Shown here: piece after piece, positions 12,401 to 22,271 of the stretch
How the letters are laid out: each line of letters starts with the position of its first letter
Position numbering within the stretch: position 1 is the stretch's first letter
From: Septoria linicola
Taxonomy: Eukaryota > Ascomycota > Dothideomycetes > Mycosphaerellales > Mycosphaerellaceae
Direction of reading: 5' to 3'
NCBI GenBank assembly: GCA_024114885.1
Contig: CP099419.1
Span: forward strand, 2,480,001 to 2,544,000
DNA: 64,000 nucleotides
Translations under genes and position numbers: made by a program
Notes under the pieces: model-generated
Seen by the model: the letters and a program-made list of their open reading frames with translations, nothing else
Databases searched by the model: none
Told to the model about the DNA's origin: nothing

Positions 12401-12622
12401 AACCCACGCATTGAGGGATACCAGTCCCAGTCCGGAGCATCGACTACTGGGTCTGGCATCGCTGGATCTGGCATCGCTGGACCTGGCATCACTGGATCAA
12501 GCACTACCGGGTCAGGCACGACTGGATCAGGTTTGACTGGATCAGGTTTGACTGGATCAGGTTTGACGGGTCGTCGACAGGATGATGTCGACCCATATAT
12601 CACTCCTAGCAGCAAGAACTAG
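9430..12622 (+). CDS. large repetitive Gly/Ser/Thr-rich dehydrin/LEA-like protein
   Basis: Three exons (9430-9452, 9510-9692, 9745-12622) join in frame to 1,027 residues. It starts MDQIKKVL and has no signal peptide or membrane span. Three modules of the form (G)R(D/N)A..GG..AG..GAYAA(T/S)RDH recur, recalling the RDA/Gly motifs of fungal dehydrin-like (Dpr) stress proteins. A highly charged Lys/Glu/His/Gln helix (about 11365-11600) ends PSLIDRILHRHKDDD. After it come paired blocks GPLDHPL(V/I)TA and (S/T)GQRQR(N/D)VEP and a pentapeptide tail. The composition predicts an intrinsically disordered, hydrophilic protectant, so a role in desiccation or osmotic stress is inference. In-frame ATG, GTG and TTG are absent upstream of 10343 in exon 3, so only the spliced model gives a proper start. 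Confidence 0.75.
10923..11107 (+). repeat. 39-bp tandem repeat (13-aa units) inside the dehydrin-like gene
   Basis: Nearly five consecutive units encode (T/A)SGLGSRD(T/I)SAP(T/V). The unit length is a multiple of three, so copy-number change by slippage or recombination would keep the frame. The central units are almost identical in DNA sequence, indicating recent expansion or homogenisation. Confidence 0.85.
12445..12570 (+). repeat. 15-bp tandem repeat (TGSGx pentapeptides) near the C-terminus
   Basis: Pentapeptides of the form (T/A)G(S/P)(G/S)(I/T/L) repeat about eight times. The last three 15-mers are nearly identical (GGTTTGACTGGATCA core). This is a second independent in-frame minisatellite in the same gene. 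Confidence 0.8.
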
Positions 12623-12936
12623 GTGCAAGAATTTCGCGAGCTGAACCGGGTTCAAGCAACATGATGCCTCATTAGGTCAAGGAGGAATTCGAAACTGCAT
12701 GGAAGGGCGTTTGAAGTATGTCTGTATATGAACGACGGGGACGGCCGATTTGATAGTACATGATACCAATTTCTGATTCGTGGAGTGCATCTCTTCTTCC
12801 GCCTCGTTTCACTATAGTCTGGGACGACTGAAGATCGCTCGTAGGAGGTCGCAATCATATCTGAGCATGCAGCTTTGTGCTGATACAGCGAATTATTTAC
12901 AAGTGGGTAACGGCCGTTGGGCATTCGTCTCTATAT
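12623..12936. other. convergent intergenic region
   Basis: 3' flanks of the dehydrin-like gene (+) and SDA1 (-). No gene, tRNA or repeat recognised. Confidence 0.5.
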
Positions 12937-15222
12937 CTAATTGAGGTTCCGATTACCTCTTCTCCCGCCCTTGGCTTTCCGACTCGTATGCGCCTTCAAA
13001 ATAGCCCGTTCTTCCACGAGCGACCGCTTGCCTTTCCTCTTTGCTTTACCCAACGTCATCAGGAAGTTCTTCTTCCTGGCCTTCTCCTTGTTCGTCGTAC
13101 TCTTGCCCTCGCTCTCCTTCTTCTCTTTCCTCCTTGCGGTGGTGGAGCGATGGTCGTTCTCATGATCACGCACAAATTTGCCGGTCGTTGGGTCAACATG
13201 ACCGCCCTTCGCCATTGCAATCTTCTCGTCTCTCGTGGCTTTGTGCGACAGCTTTGCGAGACCTTCGATGTTTGCTGCTGTGATGGCATCGTCAACGTGG
13301 CGGTTCGTGGCTGGCAGAGGACCCGATGTGAGCTTTCTACGTTTGTTTGCAGGCATTGCTGCTTGGACTGCTGCCGACTGTCGTAACTCATGAAGCTTGA
13401 CAAGATCAGCCGGAGTCAGAATGTGTGTTGTCGCAAGAGTCGAAAGCCGCGCTTCTTCCCGTATTGCTGCTGCTTCCGGTCCTAGTGAGGCTGTCCGTCG
13501 GGACTCCTCGTCGCTAGTCTTTGTGTCCGCCTCTTTTAGCTTGTCCTTCTTCTTCGCATTCTCCTTCTCATCCTCGGAATCGGAAATGTTGATGTCTTCA
13601 CCATCGCTTTCCACATTGATCCAGCCACCACTGCTCTCGCTGTCATTCTGCTCGGCTTCCCAGTTCTTCCAGTTTTCAGCGTCCTCCGCTTCACCAATGC
13701 CCTGCTCTTCTCTCCACTTCTCCAGCAGCTCAAGCCCTTCGATGCCGCCTGCAACCTCTTCCTCGCCGAATCTCGCGGTGACATTGTTCCCTACACGCAG
13801 TCCGAGCGCAGCATCCCGCCCGCGGTCTCGCTTCTTCAGCAACTCAGCTCCTACTTCTCTGTACAATGAGAGCAACCCTCTCGCGGCCATTTGCACACCC
13901 TTGTCTTTGCTCTTTCGGTATTGAACCAGATCCTGTAGCAGCGTCTCGGTCATGGCCAGGGGCTGCCGCACACAGACCTCTCTGATACCATTCAACCCTG
14001 CAGAGCAGACTTCTGCTGCAGACGCTTCCGACACAAACTCGTTCGCAATCTTGACCACCAGCGGCTCCAGTAGATCCGGCGGTACGAGGTTATGCGAAGC
14101 TTGTGCCAGTGATGCGAGGAAAGATGTGACGGAAGGCTGTTTGTGCGAAAGGAATTTGATGAACCAGGAGTACAGTGGAATGAGTGTCAACTTGTGCAGA
14201 CCTACTAGCCGCGAGACCAGCTGCAGCACGAATAGCTTCTGCTCGAGGTTCAGCTTGACCTTGGGGTTCGTAGGTTGCAGGTGCTGTTGGAACAGCTTCT
14301 CAGCGAAACCTTGCGGGTCGTGGAGGAGATGCAAGGCCGAGAAGTTGAGTGTCTGGTGTGCATTCTTCCTCTTTTCTTTCCGCTTGACCTTTGCTTGTGC
14401 GGCGGCGAGATCCTTCTCCCTCTTTTTCGACTTTTTGTTGATGCCGACCTGATGCTTGATCTGGCGAATGTCCACATCGCTCTCGTCGTCACTGTCGTCC
14501 TGGTCGGCATCTTCCCGCTCCTGGTCAGATCCCAGGAAGAAGCGCACGCCAGACGTGACGACCTTGGCGTCCTGTGCGAGTGCGGCCACCTCCATGATGC
14601 TGACTGCCTTTGCGTCTGTCCATACGGAGCGCTTCCACAACTCTCGCGTGAGCTTCACTGCCCACAGTCCCTTGGGCGATGTTGGGTCTGAAGCGATCAA
14701 GTTGTAGCATATTGTCTGGATGTTGCGGTTCAGCTTGTGGTTTTTCGTCTTGTTGTTCGATGTTCGCAGATCGGACACAATCTTCTGGAAGAGCAGCGTG
14801 CGGAGGGCCTTGGAGGGCGTCGAGATCAACAAGGGCCAGAGGGTGTTGAGCAGTGTGTTGGAGTCGAGAATGTCCTTTTTCCGCAGCAAGACCAGACAGC
14901 CGACAATCTTGTCTCGCAGTTCAGCATCCAGTGCGGCGTGGTGCAGCTCGATCAGGTTGATCAAGTCGACGGGGAAGGCCTTGGTCAGCGTCGGATAGCA
15001 ATCGGCAACGTGTGACACGAAATCAATCAGATCTCGCAGCTTGACCACGCCCGTGTCGTCGGTCGTGGTGGGCGAGGCCAGGAAGAGTTCGAGCAGTGAG
15101 CGGTATTGGCCATATTGCGCCACAAAGTCCTCGCGGTACGACGGAGGGTCAACTTTGATCTTGTGCTGCAAATTAGGCAAATCGGCGTCCACCTTCTCCA
15201 GTGCTCCCACCTTGCGCTTCAT
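12937..15222 (-). CDS. SDA1: SDA1 family, 60S ribosome biogenesis protein
   Basis: A single exon of 761 residues. The open frame continues upstream to a TTG at 15297, but the first ATG is 15222 (MKRKVGALEKVDADLPNL). N-terminal SDA1/NUC130 features are clear: LPNLQHKIKVDPPSYREDF and the GQYRSLLELF region, then helical repeats. An acidic stretch (DADQDDSDDESDVD) is followed by a KKSKKREKDL basic segment. The C-terminus is very basic and ends in KRSLVEERAILKAHTSRKAK..RRGNRN, typical of the family. In yeast Sda1 is a nucleolar/nuclear pre-60S export factor also linked to actin organisation. Length and architecture are normal and no truncation is seen. Confidence 0.93.
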   Translation of the reverse strand: MKRKVGALEKVDADLPNLQHKIKVDPPSYREDFVAQYGQYRSLLELFLASPTTTDDTGVVKLRDLIDFVSHVADCYPTLTKAFPVDLINLIELHHAALDAELRDKIVGCLVLLRKKDILDSNTLLNTLWPLLISTPSKALRTLLFQKIVSDLRTSNNKTKNHKLNRNIQTICYNLIASDPTSPKGLWAVKLTRELWKRSVWTDAKAVSIMEVAALAQDAKVVTSGVRFFLGSDQEREDADQDDSDDESDVDIRQIKHQVGINKKSKKREKDLAAAQAKVKRKEKRKNAHQTLNFSALHLLHDPQGFAEKLFQQHLQPTNPKVKLNLEQKLFVLQLVSRLVGLHKLTLIPLYSWFIKFLSHKQPSVTSFLASLAQASHNLVPPDLLEPLVVKIANEFVSEASAAEVCSAGLNGIREVCVRQPLAMTETLLQDLVQYRKSKDKGVQMAARGLLSLYREVGAELLKKRDRGRDAALGLRVGNNVTARFGEEEVAGGIEGLELLEKWREEQGIGEAEDAENWKNWEAEQNDSESSGGWINVESDGEDINISDSEDEKENAKKKDKLKEADTKTSDEESRRTASLGPEAAAIREEARLSTLATTHILTPADLVKLHELRQSAAVQAAMPANKRRKLTSGPLPATNRHVDDAITAANIEGLAKLSHKATRDEKIAMAKGGHVDPTTGKFVRDHENDHRSTTARRKEKKESEGKSTTNKEKARKKNFLMTLGKAKRKGKRSLVEERAILKAHTSRKAKGGRRGNRNLN

Positions 15223-15681
15223 CGTGAGTGTGGTGAAGTAGAGTACAACAGTCCAGTGATGGTCGGTCTTTCCTCTCTCACAGTCGCAACTTCCCAAAAT
15301 TCTCCAGACGCGGACTCGGGTCCGTCGCGCCAGCGGCTCTTCGCGAGAGACTAGGATATACCTTGTTCCAAAGATGCCGAGGATCCATTTGAGACATTGT
15401 CGTCGGTCTCTGTGCTTTCACATGCCGTCAACCATCTGTACATACATTCAAGCAGAATACGGAAGGCTGTTCCAGTATCCATCGGATTGTTCTCAGACAC
15501 TGCTATCTGTCATCACAACTCATCTCTTGTGTGACATCAAGTTTTCTACTTCGGACCCGAACTCAACCACGACCAGGCTTCCAGCTAGACTGATGATATA
15601 GCAGCTGCCTTAAGCATAGTCTTGGGCCGCAATCGCTCGCTATCACTTCGCAGGATCCTAGCCGCACATGAACAAACCACA
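15223..15681. promoter_or_regulatory. divergent promoter region between SDA1 and the DUF829 gene
   Basis: 459 bp separate two divergent start codons. No clear TATA box or coding frame. An ATG at 15668 opens an out-of-frame upstream ORF that overlaps the 15682 start. Confidence 0.5.
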
Positions 15682-16740
15682 ATGTCACAAAAGCGTCAAC
15701 TCGTCCCAGAAGGCTTCGAGGTCCTCACCGAAACCATTTCAATACAGCAATCTGATGCAGCTACAGAAGAGGGCTCACCATCACTGATCGTCATATGCAG
15801 CTGGATGGCTGCTTTCCCAAAACACATCCAGAAGTACACCGATCAGTACAAGAAGCTGTTCCCTTCATCTACGATCCTACTCATTCAGTCCTCTTGGACT
15901 GATGTCGCAGCTACGGACGCGAAGATGGTATTAGCGCTTCCAAGAGATCAATCGTTTGAGGTTTTCTGACTTTCTCCAAGGTATCACGCCTCTCTCTAGC
16001 AGTCTCAACAATCAAAGGCCACACTCCCATCGACGGCAACAACAAGAACAAAGTCTTTCTACACGTAAGTTCGATGGGCATAACCCATACTGAGACATCA
16101 TGAAAATCACATGGCTCGTGCCCTAACACATTGGTAGATCTTCTCCAACGGCGGCGCAACAGTCGCCAACCATCTCTCGATCCAGCTGCATTCCCACTTC
16201 AATCAACTCCTACACCACGGCAATCAGAAACTCTTCTCCAAAGTCATCCTGGAATGCACTCCCTCTCGCCCAGAAGTCGGCCGAGCAGTAAAAGCAGTTG
16301 CGTACGGCATACCCAACTTCTTCCTCATCCGGATCATCGGCACATTTCTACTGCGCTGCTATATCACTTTCGGTCTTTGGCAATGTAAGGTTCGAGGAAT
16401 AGAGAACATGGTCGATCGGATCCGACGAAGACTGAACGCCGTCTCGTCGTTCGACGAAAAAGTCTCTGTGCCTGATGTCGTGAGGCGTTCACCTGCGTAT
16501 AGAGATGGCCAACTGTGGGATCGTACTGTACCGAGATTATATCTGTATTCCAAGTCAGATGAAGTCGTAGGCTGGCAGGATGTGAGAGATCATGCCAAGG
16601 AAGCGAGGAAAGCCGGGTATCAAGTTGTCCGGGAGGAAGTGTTTGAGACTGCTCCGCATGTTGGACTGCCGCGAGAGGACTTTGGGCGGTATTGGGGCAT
16701 TGTAGAGAATTGGGTGCGTGAGGGGAATAGAGAGGCTTGA
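15682..16740 (+). CDS. DUF829 (TMEM53/PaxU-like) alpha/beta-hydrolase-fold protein
   Basis: Three exons (15682-15927, 15981-16064, 16138-16740) with phase-0 junctions encode 310 residues. The early strand LIVICSWMAAFPKHIQKYT is the usual DUF829 opening, and FSNGGA after the second intron corresponds to the nucleophile-elbow region, with Ser in an H-x-FSNGG context. LYLYSKSDEVVGWQDV supplies the Asp region and APHVG the late His region of a possible triad. The family includes TMEM53 and fungal PaxU; the biochemical substrate is unsettled. An ATG 14 nt upstream is out of frame and might dampen translation. The start follows the conserved frame. Confidence 0.85.
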
Positions 16741-16826
16741 TGATGAAATGTAATGTGGACATAGAAGTGGCATCCTCAAGGCAACAGACCGTGCTGTAAT
16801 ATTGAGAACGCTTACTCTCCAAGACC

Positions 16827-17534
16827 TCATACTCTATCAGGCATATCAACGAACAATCTCGCGATTTCCGCTCTGTACAGGTGTGCCACTGTTCTCGCCT
16901 CAATTTCATTGTACTTCCTCGTTCTCTGCCACCTCTCGGCCCAAACCTCAGCCATGCCATCGAGCTGCCTTTCGATATCTTCTCTCGAGCCAAGAGTGAA
17001 CGTCGCAGTCTTGCTGCCGTTGAGATAGAATCTAATATCCAGTCTTCCACATGGATGGAACAGCTGTCTCAAAGTCCTCATATGGTCCCAATCGATCGTC
17101 AAAGGCTGTGGATGCGTGGTCGGGTGCTGGCTCTTAAAGGACGCAAGGCTTATCGTCACGTCTCGCGTTTGTCTAGATTGCGAGAGACCAATATCCTGAG
17201 CCAATTCGAGAATGCGCTTGATGATGAGATCCTTCTGTTCAGAGTCGCTTTTGAGGTATTCTGTTTGGAAGTGGAAGCGATTGAGCGAGTAGTATAGTGC
17301 CAGCGTCTCCCTGCGCAGCTGTCTGCAGGTCGCCGGTAATCCGCATAACAACAGAGAGCCATTGCCATGATCCTCGGCTGCATGGTAGGCCTTCAGTCTG
17401 TAACGTGAAATGTCATTGCTTCTATCCGGGCCGATGTAGATGTTCTCGGGCCCGTCGTGCCCTTCTTGCAGACTATACTCATAGATTGCGTTGCGCAATT
17501 CGGCCGGCAGTCGTCCAAAAAGTGAGTAATCCAT
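16827..17534 (-). CDS. F-box-like / 2EXR-type protein
   Basis: A single exon of 235 aa beginning MDYSLFGRLPAELRNAIYEYSL, the compact F-box-like (2EXR) motif found at the N-terminus of many expanded fungal families. The rest, with ATCRQLRRETLALYYSLNRF (a common second motif), appears complete. The role is probably protein-protein interaction or substrate adaptor; no enzymatic motif is seen. The stop is 87 nt from the stop of the convergent DUF829 gene. Another F-box-like gene lies at 36295-37820, but the two are only distantly alike. Confidence 0.8.
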   Translation of the reverse strand: MDYSLFGRLPAELRNAIYEYSLQEGHDGPENIYIGPDRSNDISRYRLKAYHAAEDHGNGSLLLCGLPATCRQLRRETLALYYSLNRFHFQTEYLKSDSEQKDLIIKRILELAQDIGLSQSRQTRDVTISLASFKSQHPTTHPQPLTIDWDHMRTLRQLFHPCGRLDIRFYLNGSKTATFTLGSREDIERQLDGMAEVWAERWQRTRKYNEIEARTVAHLYRAEIARLFVDMPDRV

Positions 17535-18122
17535 GGTTCTTTCGTTGTTCTGGCGGTTAATGCGGTTGAGAGTCGTGTTGAGTCTTTTATCGATCTGTCA
17601 CGAGCGGTCCTCGCGTGATCGGTCGGAGTGGCTTGGAACAGTCTCAGATGAGAACCACTGGAGCATGTGCAATAACCACACTATTAAGTACGAAAGCAGT
17701 TGATCGCAAACTCAGCAGCAAAGAAACCTACACTCTAGTTCGACACGTCGGCGAAGCTTCTGATGTGTGACGGCAGGTGAACGGTTAGAGGAGCTCACCT
17801 CGGGACTTCTCCTGCAGGGACGATCAAGATCCGAAGCTGATCTTGTCCCTCGCACATGCTGCGACGACAACGGTACATGCTGCTCATTGGTCGAGCTGAT
17901 TAAAATTAACGAATAGCAGAGCTGCAACAAAAGAAGTTGCGACGTGCAGACGTCAACCCTGGAGCGGGGATGATGATCATCATGCAGGGTCTCGCAAGGC
18001 TGATCACTGTCCGGGCTGCCGGGCTGGGTTGAGTGCCCAATTCTTCAACTTTGTATACCTCATGAACATCCTGTGTGATTGTAGTCCAAGAAAACGACAA
18101 CTTTTCACTCAAGGTCTGCAAA
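17535..18122. other. intergenic region
   Basis: Upstream flank of the F-box-like gene and downstream flank of the oxidoreductase gene. No supportable ORF, tRNA or repeat. Confidence 0.5.
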
Positions 18123-19360
18123 CTACAGCTCAACTGTCCTGCCCTCGCGAGAAGACTGCTTGGCCAAATCAATGACGTGCAAGACGTCTCTCGCCTCTTC
18201 GGCCTTGACAGGCACGTCGCCTTCTCCTCTTATCGCCTTTGCGAAAATGCGGTAGTACTCCACGTACGTGGCAGGAGCGACAGTTGGGTATTTCTGGACT
18301 ACTGGGGTCGCCTTTTCGCTTTCCACAGTGATGAGTGTTCCGTAGTGTGATTCCGGGTCGACGCCAAAGTCCTTGTGTCCTGGTCCAATGTTCTCCTTGC
18401 GAAGCTGGTCTTCTTGGCGGTCGAGATGGAACTATTAGAAGATGTCAGTATGGTCCCGAAGTGAGCACTAGATGTTGTGGAGTCAGTCTCACCTTTTTGA
18501 AGCTGCCCTTTGTGCCTCGCACCCAGTAGCGAAGTTGCTCCACTTCTGGGCTAACCACGCCTGCCTTCACTGTGACAAGCAGCGGTCCATCGTAGTGCAA
18601 CAGCACCGTGATGGAATCTGGAGCACCTCCTACCACACCTCGCCTCTGGTTACCCACAAATGCGGTTACCTTCTTTGGCAAGCCAAACTGGACGTAAACC
18701 TGGTCGATTAGGTGGGTGCCCAGATCGTAGAGAGTTCCATGCGCAGGCTTGTCTTCATTCTTCCAGCTCTGTGGCGGAGCATCTGGTCTGTGCCTGTCGA
18801 AATGCGTCTCAAACTCCGCGATGTCACCCAAGTGACCATCGGCAATAATCTTCCTCAATGTGAGAAAGTCCGCATCCCACCTTCTATTCTGATAGACAGT
18901 GAGCTTCTTGCCAGTCTTCTTTGAGATTCCGGCAATTGGGCAGCCTCGTCGGCAGTGGGCACAAATGGCTTTTCAACGACAACGTGCTTTCCACTTTCTA
19001 AAGACTTCTTGGCGAATTCGAAGTGCCCATCCGGAGGAGTAGTAATGATCACGACATCAGCTTCCGGATCAGCATACACTTCGTCAATTGATCTCCAGCT
19101 CTTGATTCCTGGGTGTATTTTGGAGGCATCATCTTCGGGCTTTGGTCTAGCAAACATTAGCACTGCGCTGGTTGGGTGCATCGACCCTACGCGAGCCCAC
19201 TGATCATAAGCCAGTCGGCAGCACGGCTGGGCACTTACGTCCTCTGCACTACACCGTAAAGGTGAAATTCTTCTGGTAGTGCCTGCACCAATGGTATGTG
19301 GAATACTTTGGCAGAGAGACCGAAGCCCACGACAGCGACGTTCAGTGGTTTGGACGCCAT
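18123..19360 (-). CDS. Gfo/Idh/MocA-family NAD(P)-dependent oxidoreductase with apparent 1-nt frameshift
   Basis: Exons are 19239-19360, 18493-19146 and 18123-18431. The N-terminus carries a Rossmann motif (VAVVGFGLSAKVFH). Later come VIITTPPDGHFEFA and KHVVVEKPF, the EKP motif with the catalytic-region Lys, and the second domain has GTLYDLGTHLIDQ. After DEAAQL the frame breaks: the expected continuation GISKKTGKKLTVYQNRRWD is encoded in another frame. Exon lengths total 1,085 nt, one short of 362 codons, so a single-base deletion near 18931-18938 explains it. Otherwise all family motifs are intact. Either a recent inactivation or an assembly error. Substrate unknown; sugar or inositol dehydrogenases are the usual relatives. 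Confidence 0.8.
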
Positions 19361-19606
19361 ATTGTTGATCTACTTTTCTCTCAGTGTATGCGAGCGATGC
19401 CAACCTGATATATGATCTGCTTTCTATGTTGGTCAAATCTTCGTGAAAACCTCGCCGATAGTTGCCGCTGCGGGTGAGCTCCCATCGCTCAACTTTTGGC
19501 GGGGGCATTTCCTCTTCTGTGGATCCGCCTGGGCTCCAGCTCGTCATTGCTTGGAGGGAACACGAAACTGGCGCGGCCGCATACCAGTCTTAGATTGTAA
19601 CGCAGC

Positions 19607-21159
19607 TCATGATATGACTGTGTTGCGTCTGCTGACGCCGCGAGGATCTTTACGTCCGATCACAGCTTCCAGTGCTTGTGTAAGCGCTTTGGCGTCATAT
19701 CGACCTCTCTTGCCGTGCTCGTCACTTCTGCCATAGACTCGCATTGACTCAATGCCAATTTTGTTGAAGGCGGCCTTGTCGACTGCTGGAGATGTGGGTC
19801 CATCCAGGTAGATGACATGTGTCACATATTGCCAGTAGTCATGGGGCTGAGCCTGCGACCGTCCTTGAGATGTAGCGCATGCGTTTACAATGGAGGCAAC
19901 AAAATCCATTGCCGTAAAGGCATTGCTCGATGGACCTGTCTCACGATCTAGAGTGCCGTTCAGAATGAGGATCTTAGTTCTGATCAACGGTGATGAGATA
20001 GCAGCGCCGACACCTTTCAGCACTAGCGAAGGTACCAGGGATGTGAACAGAGAGCCAATACTGTAGATGATGCACGATGAGTTCTTCACCGCCTCCAGAA
20101 CACGTGGGTTCGCCGGTATTGTGATTTCATGGCCATATGGATTGATGTAGAAGAGCCGTTCTATGCGGGAGGGCAGCTCTTCCTCTTCGTCCTTGGAGAA
20201 GGCAATAGCCGGCTTCCTCAATTCTGGATGAGTGCCCGGCATGTTGGCATCTTCCACTTTGTCATGCTCTTCTGTCTCGGCCTGGAGCAGCTGTGTAGGC
20301 GACACAGGAATATAGTTGACCGATGCAGCAGGAGCTCCCGGGTGACTGATGTTGTTCTGTCCTGTTATGACTGTGCCATCTGCAAGTCGAGCAGCGATGT
20401 GGTGGGCAAAGTTCGTGTTGAGCACGGGCAGTATGGATACAGAGGATGGCACACCACATATGGAAGAGACAAGATAGACAGCTGATTCGAAGCTGCCAGT
20501 GAAAAGTCTCGCACTGTAAAATGATCAGTTATTGGTCTTGTGTAAGTCACGGTAAGGATGATACCCAGTCAAGAACAAGTTCCCAATGGCTGCACCAGAG
20601 AAGTCAAATCTGCTGGTCGGTCGTAGTCGTTTGACAATCTCTAGATTCATCGAGTTGAGGAAACTGCGGATGAGTTCCTTCTTTGGACTTGAGATACCGA
20701 GCCATAGGGGATGCTGAGCTTCGACTATATCAAGCCATTCTGCTCTGGCTGGAGCATATGCCTTGGGCAATCGATGGTTGAAGAAGGTCTTGATAGCTTT
20801 TGCCTCATCGCCATCGTCTGGAATCAGCCGGACGAGTCGCGAGCGAACATCACCGATGCCTGGCCATTGTGTGAGTGGAGATCATGCTGTTTGTGTTGGA
20901 AGGTGGAAGTGTTACCTGGTCCGCCAAAGACGCGTATGATTTCGCTTGAGGAGCCGCCATTATCACTGATGGGGATGACATAACTTAGAGCAGTGTTGTT
21001 TGCCTCCCGTATGTCATTAAAGACGTCGACGAGACTGTTTGCTGCGCTCCCGCCAGAGAAGACAACGATACCGCCGCGTGTGGCTGCTAGAGCAGGAGAC
21101 GCCGAGCGCGATGCTGCAGGCTCCAGTCGCAAAGCAAAGTCGTGAGAATTCATCACCAT
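19607..21159 (-). CDS. CofD/UPF0052-family protein (YvcK-like)
   Basis: Three exons (20916-21159, 20565-20859, 19607-20513) join in frame to 481 aa. The N-terminal GGIVVFSGGSAANSLVDVF and ISDNGGSSSEIIRVFGGPGIGDVRSRL are the glycine-rich nucleotide-sugar/phosphate-binding signature of the CofD/YvcK superfamily. FDFSGAAIGNLFLTGAR and SIGSLFTSLVPSLVLKGVG follow. Bacterial YvcK binds UDP-GlcNAc and CofD transfers a 2-phospholactyl group; fungal members have no assigned reaction that I know. GTG 21195 is not usable, so ATG 21159 (MVMNSHDF) is used, with 21153 an alternative. Confidence 0.85.
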
Positions 21160-21563
21160 CGATTGTCGACGGCGCGTAAGCTGCAGATGGTGCACGATTT
21201 ATAACCACGGCCGAACATGAGTGACTGTTGGCATGTTCAAATTTGGGCACGATGGAGAATTGAAGCGGAGCTGCCATTTGCGATCGAGCCACGCTGATTC
21301 TGACCTTCCCGCGATTGCTTATATACAGATCAAGCAGAGATTAGGCACATGATGGCAATGCCCGCCATAAAGTGCCTTCTTGCATTTGAGAATTTTTCGT
21401 TCATTTCATACAGGTGAGAGTGTCCGTCGCAGTGAAGTCCCACGACCAGCCATACTCAAAGAAGCTTGTCCTTCCTCTGGTGCATCGAAACCTCCTCTCG
21501 CAATCGCTCACACCAAACATTCACCTCCGTGTGATCCCTTTCTCTCCATTCTCCACTCTCTAT
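21160..21563. other. intergenic region
   Basis: Between the CofD-like start and the complex I subunit stop. No independent gene recognised. A frame at 21277-21017 overlaps the CofD first exon in another frame and is not supported. Confidence 0.45.
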
Positions 21564-21948
21564 TTAAGCTGCAGCTCCACGCTCCTCCACAGTAGCATGT
21601 GCGCCGGCCTGGTGCTTCTGGAAATCAGAGCCCAGATTCTGGCCTTCTCGCTCGGCCCTTCGCTTCCTCTTCTCAATGAGTCGTTGTCTTGCATCGCCTA
21701 GATAACGCATTTGTCTGTCGTCCACGCCCTGTAGCCAGTAGCCGAATGATGCTCCGAGGCCTCCATAGATGGGGTAGATGAGCCAGTTTTCGCGCTGAAA
21801 GAAAGGGCGCATTTCTATGCCAAGCTGCCAGAATCTGACGGCCAGTCCTGTGCTGCTGTCAGTACATGCTATAGAGCTCGTCGTAGCTTCTGCCTGGCGG
21901 GTTGATGGACATACCGAAGCCAGACCAAAACAGGATCTTGTTGACCAT
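21564..21948 (-). CDS. probable mitochondrial complex I small accessory subunit (about 12-14 kDa)
   Basis: Exon 1 (21915-21948) encodes MVNKILFWSGFG and exon 2 (21564-21847) continues LAVRFWQLGIEMRPFF, giving 105 aa. There are two hydrophobic segments (LFWSGFGLAVRFW and LIYPIYGGLGASFGYWLQG) followed by a charged RQRLIEKRKRRAERE tail. This resembles the small fungal protein annotated as a NADH:ubiquinone oxidoreductase 14 kDa subunit, by recall of the family. Without the tiny first exon only an 82-aa fragment starting at an internal Met would be seen. Membrane-associated in the mitochondrion if the assignment is right. Confidence 0.65.
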
Positions 21949-22271
21949 GGTAGTGTGTGTAATGTGCGATTCTCGGTTTGCGCGAGTAGATTGTCGAGAC
22001 GCGCAGTATTACAGTAGGGACCTGCCCGGTGATGTGTGTCTCGGTGCGAGGAGTTGGTGCTGGTGGTGGTGTCGCGTGAGGGAGATAAGCAAGTAAATCC
22101 TCGTCGCTAACTAACTAATGGTCTCGCTCTCTCCTCTCGATCTCATGATGAAGTACGCACGGACCACCACTTTCAGGCGATCCTCGCGACACACCTCGCG
22201 TCTCGAACATCTTTCTGCTTCCCGCTGCTTCATCGACAATCGAGGTTCCTCTCGACACACAGCTCGCCGCC

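Noticed and set aside
12640..12665. GGGTTCAAGC resembling a tRNA B box
   Set aside because: Does not continue to the CC of a T-arm, and no A box or acceptor stem lies upstream. A similar hit near 51950 fails the same way.
13397..13924. 175-codon plus ORF inside SDA1
   Set aside because: Antisense shadow of the conserved SDA1 coding frame.
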